NCBI GenBank assembly: GCA_030639555.1
Contig: DAOWCM010000014.1
Location: 1 to 17,193, forward strand
Reading direction: 5' to 3'
DNA length: 17,193 nt
Source of the DNA: Candidatus Eiseniibacteriota bacterium
GTDB lineage: Bacteria; Joyebacterota; Joyebacteria; Joyebacterales; Joyebacteraceae
Shown: positions 11,955-17,193 of the stretch, in pieces
Numbering within the stretch: position 1 is the first letter of the stretch
Layout: each line of letters starts with the position of its first letter
Made by a program: the position numbers and the translations under genes
The notes under the pieces: model-generated
The model's input: the letters and a program-made list of their open reading frames with translations, nothing else
Database searches by the model: none
What the model was told of the DNA's origin: nothing

Positions 11955-13562
11955 GTGTCGGAAGCGAAACGCAACTCGAGCGGCGGGGACATCGTTCGCG
12001 GCTTCGCGCACATCGGGACGGGGACTCTGATCTCCAGAGTATCGGGCTTCGCAAGGGAGGTGGTCACGGCCGCCTTCTTCGGCGCCGGCACGTCGATGGA
12101 CATCTTCGTCGCCGCCTTCACCATTCCCAATCTGCTCTGCAGGATCCTCGGGGAGACGACGGTCGAGTCTGCCTTCATGCCTCTCTTCAGAGGGCTGCAC
12201 GCGCGCGGCGAGACGGCGCGGGCCTGGAGGCTGGCGTCGAGGACGCTGGTCAACCTCACGGTGGCTCTCGTCGTGGTGGTGCTGGTCGGCGTCGCTGCGG
12301 CGCCGCTTCTCGTCCGCGTCGTGGCGCACGGGTTCACGGGCGAGGTCGCCGAGTCCGCCGTCTTCATGACGAGGCTGATGTTTCCCTTCGGCCTCTTCAT
12401 CGGCCTCGCGGCGCTCATGGGCGCGGTGCTCCTCAGCTTCGGGAGATACCGCGTCTACAGCCTCGCGCCTGTTCTTCTCAATATCGGGATCATCACGTCC
12501 GTGCTCGCCCTGTCGGGGCGGCTCTCATACGTCAGCCTGGCGGTGGGCGTGCTGGTCGGCGGGGCACTCCAGTTCCTTGTACAGCTTCCGTTCGTATCGC
12601 GGCTGGCGGCTGGCGACGGCGAGCGGCTGCTCAGGCGCGGCGCCGGGCTGAAAGATGAGGACGTGCGGCACGTTGCCACCCTCTCCGGGCCGGTGGTGGT
12701 CGCGGCCGCCATTCAGAGAATGGGCGTCATCGTCGACAGGACCATCGCCTCGTTCCTCGTGCCCGGGAGCATCTCGTCGCTCTACTACTCCTTCCGTCTC
12801 GTGCATCTCCCGTACGCGATCCTCGCGCTCGCGGCAGGCCGCGCGGTCGCGCCGGCGCTCGCGGAGCAGCACGCTCTGGGTAGGCACGGCGAATTCAAGG
12901 AGACACTGTTGTCCGGCCTGAGGATGAACCTGACGTTCCTCACGCCTGTCGTCCTGCTCTCGGTCTGGCTCGCCCGGCCGATCGTGGGTGTCGTCTACCA
13001 GCGCGGCGCGTTCGACGCGAACGACCTTGCCATGACGGCGTCAGCGCTGGCGATGTACTCCACCGGGCTCCTGGGGATGGGCGCAGTCTTCCTGCTCGTG
13101 CGCGCCTTCGCGGCGAAGCTGGACACGAAGACACCCGTCAAGGTCGCGGTTCTGGCATTCTTCCTGAACGTGGTGCTGAATCTCCTGCTGGTGCGGACAC
13201 CGCTCAGGCACGCCGGACTGGCGCTCGCGAGCTCGATCTCGTTCTCGGTTCACGCGATCATCCTCTATATGGTACTGAACCGGCGCGCCGCCGCGGTCGG
13301 GGCCGCGATCCGGCCGGTCGAAATCCTGACGCCCGCGCTGAAGATCGCGGCCTCGGGAACCGCCCTGATCGTCGTCGTGTGGGCGGTCGATGCCTGGGGT
13401 ATTGGCGGCTGGCTTGGCATACGATTTGCTGATAACCTCCTGGCAGAGCGACTTCTGAGAATGGTCGTGACGAGCGTCGTGGGCGGTGTGACGTACCTGG
13501 TCACAGCCTCGCTCCTGGGTCTGGCGGAAGTGCGGCTTCTGTTGCCGCGCGCGCGTCGGTAG
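11955..13562 (+). CDS. murJ: Lipid II flippase MurJ (MviN)
   Basis: The protein has 535 residues, near the usual 500-530. It is a polytopic inner-membrane protein of the MOP superfamily that flips undecaprenyl-linked lipid II to the periplasmic side for peptidoglycan synthesis. The N-terminal signature is clear: GTLISRVSGFAREVVTAAFF (residues 23-42), then MDIFVAAFTIPNLLCRILGE (48-67) and SAFMPLF (72-78). About fourteen hydrophobic helices follow, for example RTLVNLTVALVVVVLVGVAA and VAVLAFFLNVVLNLLLVR. The start is GTG 11955 with GGGGGATGG upstream; the nearby ATG at 11947 is out of frame. It has its own promoter 60 bp before it. galE follows 92 bp after the stop on the same strand and may be co-transcribed. 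Nothing appears truncated. Confidence 0.95.
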   Translation: MSEAKRNSSGGDIVRGFAHIGTGTLISRVSGFAREVVTAAFFGAGTSMDIFVAAFTIPNLLCRILGETTVESAFMPLFRGLHARGETARAWRLASRTLVNLTVALVVVVLVGVAAAPLLVRVVAHGFTGEVAESAVFMTRLMFPFGLFIGLAALMGAVLLSFGRYRVYSLAPVLLNIGIITSVLALSGRLSYVSLAVGVLVGGALQFLVQLPFVSRLAAGDGERLLRRGAGLKDEDVRHVATLSGPVVVAAAIQRMGVIVDRTIASFLVPGSISSLYYSFRLVHLPYAILALAAGRAVAPALAEQHALGRHGEFKETLLSGLRMNLTFLTPVVLLSVWLARPIVGVVYQRGAFDANDLAMTASALAMYSTGLLGMGAVFLLVRAFAAKLDTKTPVKVAVLAFFLNVVLNLLLVRTPLRHAGLALASSISFSVHAIILYMVLNRRAAAVGAAIRPVEILTPALKIAASGTALIVVVWAVDAWGIGGWLGIRFADNLLAERLLRMVVTSVVGGVTYLVTASLLGLAEVRLLLPRARR

Positions 13563-13654
13563 TCATCGCGTCAACGCCTGGGTCGTCGTGTCCGCGCAAG
13601 GTCAGAAGCAGCCGGTATCCGGTCGCCTGCGGACCCGCACCTGAAAGGACGAAC

Positions 13655-14641
13655 ATGAGCTCATCGGTTCTGGTCACCGGGGGCGCCGGTTACATCGGCA
13701 GCGTGACGGTCGAGAGACTCGTGGCCGCGGGCCGTGGCGTCGTCGTTCTGGACAACCTCAGCAAGGGCCACCGGTCGGCGGTGCGGGCGGGCGTGCCCCT
13801 GGTGTTAGGGGACATCGGCGACATCGAGCTTGTCACCGGGCTCCTCCGCGCGCACGAGATCGACTCGGTCATACATTTCGCGGCCATGAGCCTCGTGGCG
13901 GAGTCGATGGAGAAGCCCGCGGAGTACTACGACAACAACGTCGTGCGCGGGAGCAGACTCCTGTCGGCCATGTCATCCGTCGGTGTCTCGAAGATCGTCT
14001 TCTCGTCGTCCGCCGGGGTCTACGGAGAGCCCGAGTCCGTACCCATCATCGAGACAGCGCGAACCGAGCCCGTCAACGTGTACGGAGATACCAAGCGCGT
14101 CTTCGAGCGGGTGCTGGCATGGCAGGCGCACGCGACCGGGCTGAAGTACATCTCGCTGCGCTACTTCAACGCCGCCGGAGCGTCCTCCGACTGCGGTGAG
14201 GATCACAGCCCGGAGTCGCACCTCATTCCCATTGCGCTTCAGGCGGCCGCGGGCACACGCCCGGAGCTGACGGTCTTCGGTAGCGACTACGACACACCGG
14301 ACGGGACATGTATCAGGGACTACATCGACGTGCGCGATCTGTCCGACGCGCACATCGCGGCACTGAACGCGCTCGATGAAGGACGGAGCGGAATCTACAA
14401 CCTCGGCAACGGTGAGGGGGCCAGTGTCCTCGATGTCATCGAGACGGCCGAGGCCGTCTCCGGGAAGAAGATCCCGTGGGAGTACGGCCCGAGGCGCGAG
14501 GGAGACCCGGCCAGGCTCGTCGCGAGCGCTTCCCTCGCGAAGGAAGAGCTCGGGTGGAAGCCCGTCCATTCCGATCTCTCGGACATGATCGGGGCCGCCT
14601 GGGAGTGGATGCAGCGATTCCCGGATGGATATCCAGATTGA
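13655..14641 (+). CDS. galE: UDP-glucose 4-epimerase
   Basis: The protein has 328 residues, the normal length for GalE of the extended short-chain dehydrogenase family. The NAD-binding motif GGAGYIGS lies at 9-16. The catalytic Ser is in FSSSAGVYGE (S119). The catalytic YxxxK is YGDTK (Y143, K147). The substrate-region signatures RYFNAAGA (169-176), SHLIPIALQAAAG (188-200) and DGTCIRDYIDVRDLSDAH (216-233) are all present. It interconverts UDP-glucose and UDP-galactose in the cytoplasm, feeding galactose use and the synthesis of envelope polysaccharides. AAAGGA precedes ATG 13655 at normal spacing. It lies 92 bp after murJ with no obvious promoter between them, so joint transcription is likely. 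The tRNA promoter begins about 30 bp after its stop. Confidence 0.95.
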   Translation: MSSSVLVTGGAGYIGSVTVERLVAAGRGVVVLDNLSKGHRSAVRAGVPLVLGDIGDIELVTGLLRAHEIDSVIHFAAMSLVAESMEKPAEYYDNNVVRGSRLLSAMSSVGVSKIVFSSSAGVYGEPESVPIIETARTEPVNVYGDTKRVFERVLAWQAHATGLKYISLRYFNAAGASSDCGEDHSPESHLIPIALQAAAGTRPELTVFGSDYDTPDGTCIRDYIDVRDLSDAHIAALNALDEGRSGIYNLGNGEGASVLDVIETAEAVSGKKIPWEYGPRREGDPARLVASASLAKEELGWKPVHSDLSDMIGAAWEWMQRFPDGYPD

Positions 14642-14672
14642 CGCGTGCCACACCGGTAGCACCCCTATCGGC

Positions 14673-14701
14673 TTGACATCGCGGGTCCTCGTTGTTAGTA
14701 T
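14673..14701 (+). promoter_or_regulatory. tRNA operon promoter
   Basis: TTGACA (14673-14678), a 17-bp spacer and TAGTAT (14696-14701) lie 16 bp upstream of the tRNA-Phe 5' end, an arrangement typical of strong tRNA promoters. Confidence 0.8.
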
Positions 14702-14717
14702 CCGTTCTTGCACATGT

Positions 14718-14793
<76 letters not shown>

Positions 14794-14817
14794 CAGCAGA
14801 CATGCGGCGGGAACTGA

Positions 14818-14893
<76 letters not shown>

Positions 14894-14898
14894 GAATC

Positions 14899-14914
14899 GC
14901 GCCGAGACAGGCGC
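14899..14914 (+). terminator. Weak hairpin after the tRNA pair
   Basis: GCGCC (14899-14903) and GGCGC (14910-14914) pair with a 6-nt loop, 5 bp past the tRNA-Thr CCA end. There is no T-run. It may help 3' processing or termination. Confidence 0.3.
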
Positions 14915-15092
14915 GGTCGCGATTAGCGGCCGCGTTTCTGCGTTCCGGAGCCTCGTTCCGGGACCTCGTTGGCCGGGGCTTCCCGCTGTCAGAAGGGCGC
15001 CACGACACCAGTTGCCGCCGGGGGGGCTGCAACTTCACCCGCCCACCGGCATCAGAAGAATAGGTGAGGACAGATCGTGCTCAGTTCCTCAA

Positions 15093-15124
15093 GCGGGCCC
15101 GACGAATCCCCCTGTCGGGCCCGC
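15093..15124 (+). terminator. 11-bp perfect hairpin downstream of the tRNAs
   Basis: GCGGGCCCGAC (15093-15103) and GTCGGGCCCGC (15114-15124) pair perfectly with a 10-nt loop. It lies 200 bp after the tRNAs and 28 bp before the next promoter, so it could insulate the two units. The sequence between the tRNAs and this hairpin shows no gene. Confidence 0.5.
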
Positions 15125-15151
15125 GCATTCTGGACAAAGAGAGTCAACGCA

Positions 15152-15180
15152 TTGACACGCTCAAGTGATTGTGTTATTAT
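15152..15180 (+). promoter_or_regulatory. Promoter of the CBM20 secreted protein
   Basis: TTGACA (15152-15157), exactly 17 bp, then TATTAT (15175-15180, five of six consensus). It is one of the best promoters in the window. Transcription would begin near 15187, giving a leader of about 200 nt. Confidence 0.82.
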
Positions 15181-15186
15181 GGATTC

Positions 15187-15389
15187 TGAGTCGGCAGGCG
15201 CCGGAGGGCGTCCTCGATCGACAGCAAGTGACCGGTCGCTCGTCGCATGCGCATCGCGCGGACGAGCGGTGGTGGCGTGAGTTTATCGTGGGTGTGTGTC
15301 GCTCCTGGCAGTGGTGAATCGGAGCGATGTGCGTCCGCATGTTCCCACTATTGGCGCCCGCGTGAGGCGCCAGGGAAGGGGGAAGTGAG
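15187..15389 (+). promoter_or_regulatory. Structured 200-nt leader of the CBM20 gene
   Basis: Three perfect inverted repeats occur in order: CGCTCGTC/GACGAGCG (15237-15244 and 15261-15268), TCGCTCC/GGAGCGA (15299-15305 and 15321-15327) and TGGCGCC/GGCGCCA (15352-15358 and 15366-15372). The last stem abuts the purine-rich Shine-Dalgarno region (15373-15389). No known riboswitch class is recognised. The leader could stabilise the mRNA or control translation. Confidence 0.5.
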
Positions 15390-16211
15390 ATGAAGAGGTT
15401 CGCTAGCATTGCCGCAGCCGCCGTGCTGCTGCTCGCGTTCGCTTCGACGGCGATGGGTGCCGTCGGCTGGTGCGGCAACATCTGGCCGAACAACGGCGTG
15501 ACCTATACGTCGAACGACAACATCGACACTTATGTCCAGGTTTGGAAGGAAGGCGTCACCGACACAGTGGGTCAGGGCGCGGACATCGAAGCGTACCTGT
15601 ACTACAAGTGTGACACCGGCGCCGACTTCACCGAAGTCGCGATGACGTACAACACCGACGTCGGTGACAACGATGAGTACACTGGTCAGATTCCCTCCGG
15701 CCACGGCTGCACCACGGTCGAGTACTACATCAAGGTCGTCGACACCACCGACCTGGCCGAATGCTACGGCTCGGATCAGGCCGGCAACCCGCCGAACTTC
15801 TTCCTGCCCATCACCGAGGTGACGGCGCAGGACGTTCTCGTCACCTTCCAGGTCTGCATCCCTGAAGGTTCGGCCGGTGACGTCTGCGTGACTGGCAGCG
15901 ATCCAGCCATCACGAACTGGAGCCAGCCAGGCGTTCTTATGGCGCAGCCCTGCCCGGCGCAGAGCCCCAATCTCTACGACATCACCGTGACATTCCTGGC
16001 CGGCACGAACCCCTTCGTTCAGTACAAGTACCAGAAGGACGACTGCTCGGCGTGGGATTGCGACCCGAACCATGAGTTCGTGATCGATGACTCCGGTCCG
16101 ACGCAGACTCTTCCGCTGGACACGTGGTGCTGGGGCACGCCTGACTGCCCGGCCTGCGGAAGCCCGGTCGAGGAGGCGAGCTGGGGCACCGTCAAGGCGC
16201 TCTACAGGTAG
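15390..16211 (+). CDS. Secreted protein with CBM20 starch-binding domain and C-terminal WGxVKALYR tail
   Basis: The protein has 273 residues. The Sec signal peptide (SIAAAAVLLLAFASTAMG) is cleaved near residue 23. Residues about 24-145 form a beta-rich domain of unknown family (GWCGNIWPNNG, EYYIKVVDT). Residues about 149-248 look like a CBM20 starch-binding module: VTFQVCIPEG, VCVTGSDPAITNWSQPG, LYDITVTFLAG, VQYKYQKDD, and W246 near the end. CBM20 binds raw starch or glycogen. No catalytic domain is present. Twelve cysteines in the mature part suggest disulfides outside the cytoplasm. The last ten residues, SWGTVKALYR, follow a linker (CGSPVEEA) and look like a sorting or anchoring tail. ATG 15390 has a purine-rich Shine-Dalgarno. 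It has its own strong promoter and probable terminator, so it is monocistronic. It may capture or sense external alpha-glucan. Confidence 0.88.
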   Translation: MKRFASIAAAAVLLLAFASTAMGAVGWCGNIWPNNGVTYTSNDNIDTYVQVWKEGVTDTVGQGADIEAYLYYKCDTGADFTEVAMTYNTDVGDNDEYTGQIPSGHGCTTVEYYIKVVDTTDLAECYGSDQAGNPPNFFLPITEVTAQDVLVTFQVCIPEGSAGDVCVTGSDPAITNWSQPGVLMAQPCPAQSPNLYDITVTFLAGTNPFVQYKYQKDDCSAWDCDPNHEFVIDDSGPTQTLPLDTWCWGTPDCPACGSPVEEASWGTVKALYR

Positions 16212-16284
16212 TCCGAACCAGACCGCGCCACAGGCTGGCCGCGCAGGCCGGCCGCTGGTCGGCGGTCATGCGGAACAGCGCGGG

Positions 16285-16312
16285 GGAGCGGCCTCCGGAC
16301 GGGGGCCGCTCC
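16285..16312 (+). terminator. 9-bp hairpin after the CBM20 gene
   Basis: GGAGCGGCC (16285-16293) and GGCCGCTCC (16304-16312) pair perfectly with a 10-nt loop, 73 bp past the stop. TCATGTAC follows, with no T-run. It is a probable transcript end. The rest of the 16212-16681 gap contains the next promoter and leader but no gene. Confidence 0.55.
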
Positions 16313-16422
16313 TCATGTACGGCCACGGGATGCGCGGCGACCTCACGGTCTTGCCCGCATCAGAAAAGTGTGCGGAGAACGCGTGGCGCCTGGTCCCGGA
16401 GGCACGGCGCATGCTCCGAGCA

Positions 16423-16451
16423 TTGACATCCGCAGTGAATTGTGATATAGT
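16423..16451 (+). promoter_or_regulatory. Promoter of the X25-domain secreted protein
   Basis: TTGACA (16423-16428), exactly 17 bp, then TATAGT (16446-16451, five of six consensus). Transcription would begin near 16458, leaving a leader of about 225 nt. Confidence 0.82.
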
Positions 16452-16457
16452 GTGTGC

Positions 16458-16681
16458 TGGCGGGGCCTATCCGGGGGCGTCGGGTGAGTATGCCGCGTGG
16501 CCTCCGTGGTGCCGCTGAATGGAATCGCGTGCGGCGTCGAGGGAAGAGAGCATCCTCTGAGAGAGCACCATACGAGTTGGGATGTAACGGTGGCCGCCCC
16601 TGCGACGGGCGGCCCGGGTCTCACAACGGAGTTTCTCGCGAGTGCCTTTGGGCAGCGCCGGGAACTTGAGAGGAGAGGAAG
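16458..16681 (+). promoter_or_regulatory. Long leader of the X25-domain gene
   Basis: This leader of about 224 nt contains a perfect 8-bp stem GGCCGCCC/GGGCGGCC (16592-16599 and 16607-16614) with a 7-nt loop, and the palindrome CTCGCGAG shortly after it. A strong Shine-Dalgarno (AGGAGAGGAAG) ends it. No known regulatory RNA family is recognised. Its length matches that of the neighbouring CBM20 gene leader. Confidence 0.4.
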
Positions 16682-17193
16682 ATGAGACTCACTGCAGCCA
16701 TAGTGATCGCGCTTGTGATTCCGGCCTACGCACTTGCCGGCCCGAGCATCGTGGGTAACTTCCAGGGCTGGGATCCCGCTGACCCGGCTTCGGAGCTCAC
16801 CCTCAACGCCAACGGCGTCTACGAATTCACGATCTCGGCCGGTGACTCGTTGCATATCTACAAGGCCGTCGACGGCGACGACTGGGCCAGTGCGTTTCCG
16901 GGCGCCGACCAGTTGTTCACGCCCGGGACGCCACAGAACGTCACGTTCTTCTGCAATCTGGGCGCGGTCCCCGGCACGAAGGAGGGCGACGAGTACGTCT
17001 TCCACAGCCTGAACCCGCCCATCGTCTGTGGCACACTTCAGAGCGCGCTCGGCGGCAGCGACTGGGACCAGACGGACACGAGCACGACCGTCATGTCCGA
17101 CGGCGACGGGGATGACGTGTGGGAGTTCAGCTCCGTTATTCCCACGGGCAGCTACGAGTTCAAGATCGTCCTCAACAACAACTGGGACCAGAA
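16682..17193 (+). CDS. Secreted alpha-glucan-binding protein with X25-like modules, N-terminal part
   Basis: The frame from ATG 16682 stays open to the window edge, giving 170 residues. A short signal peptide (RLTAAIVIALVIPAYALA, cleavage near residue 19) exports it. Residues about 22-108 form an E-set-like module (SIVGNFQGWDP, NGVYEFTISAGD). Residues about 115-170 match the start of an X25 or pullulanase-type starch-binding module: CGTLQSALGGSDWDQTD, then VWEFSSVIPTGSYEFKIVLN and NNWDQ. Such modules occur in amylopullulanases and in SusE/SusF-like surface proteins. The rest is missing, so a glycoside hydrolase domain could follow. The Shine-Dalgarno AGGAGAGGAAG supports the start. Together with the preceding CBM20 gene it forms a local pair of secreted alpha-glucan binders, each with its own promoter. 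Confidence 0.87.
   Translation, partial: MRLTAAIVIALVIPAYALAGPSIVGNFQGWDPADPASELTLNANGVYEFTISAGDSLHIYKAVDGDDWASAFPGADQLFTPGTPQNVTFFCNLGAVPGTKEGDEYVFHSLNPPIVCGTLQSALGGSDWDQTDTSTTVMSDGDGDDVWEFSSVIPTGSYEFKIVLNNNWDQ

Noticed and set aside
11696..12658. A 320-codon plus-strand frame overlapping the start of murJ
   Set aside because: It is Arg/Gly-rich, begins inside the 44-bp repeats and overlaps the conserved MurJ N-terminus in another frame.

Overview
The window reads as chromosomal DNA of a GC-rich, Gram-negative-type bacterium. Evidence for a two-membrane envelope is four lipoprotein signal peptides, two beta-barrel outer-membrane candidates and a MurJ flippase. Promoters are sigma-70-like: near-perfect TTGACA -35 boxes, 17-18 bp spacers and -10 boxes that often start TAG. 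The protein families (secreted multi-domain alpha-glucan-binding proteins, a DUF6588-type protein, a Pkn2-like kinase) fit an uncultured lineage near the FCB group or Eisenbacteria/Krumholzibacteria-like phyla. That placement is inference; no marker gene here fixes it.

Layout. 1-228: N-terminus of a minus-strand Ser/Thr kinase, cut by the window edge. 540-2100: minus-strand pair of a DUF6588-like barrel and a lipoprotein. 2318-5741: plus-strand operon with its own promoter and a 15-bp terminator-type hairpin, encoding a ParA ATPase fused to a glycogen-binding CBM48/AMPK-type domain, a MinD/FlhG-like ATPase with an altered Walker A, and a protein with a possible degenerate nuclease-like fold. 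5755-5900: minisatellite and terminator. 6009-6545: minus-strand small sigma-like factor whose promoter carries a 14-bp perfect palindrome, divergent from a plus-strand set (6888-9484) of a coiled-coil lipoprotein, an exported transglutaminase-like protein and another lipoprotein. A 31-codon ORF lies at 9503-9598. 9611-10737: minus-strand barrel plus lipoprotein pair, divergent from an XRE-cupin regulator (10991-11560). 11955-14641: murJ and galE. 14718-14893: tRNA-Phe(GAA) and tRNA-Thr(CGT). 15152 to the end: two separately promoted secreted proteins with starch-binding modules (CBM20; X25-like), each behind a 200-nt-plus leader.

The unifying theme is alpha-glucan binding. Three unlinked transcription units carry glucan-binding modules: one fused to a cytoplasmic ParA, two on exported proteins. 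ParA/MinD ATPases are known to position plasmids, carboxysomes and chemoreceptor clusters. The ParA-CBM operon is therefore the best candidate for an undescribed system, such as positioning or partitioning of a glycogen granule. That function is hypothesis; the domain fusion itself is visible in the sequence.
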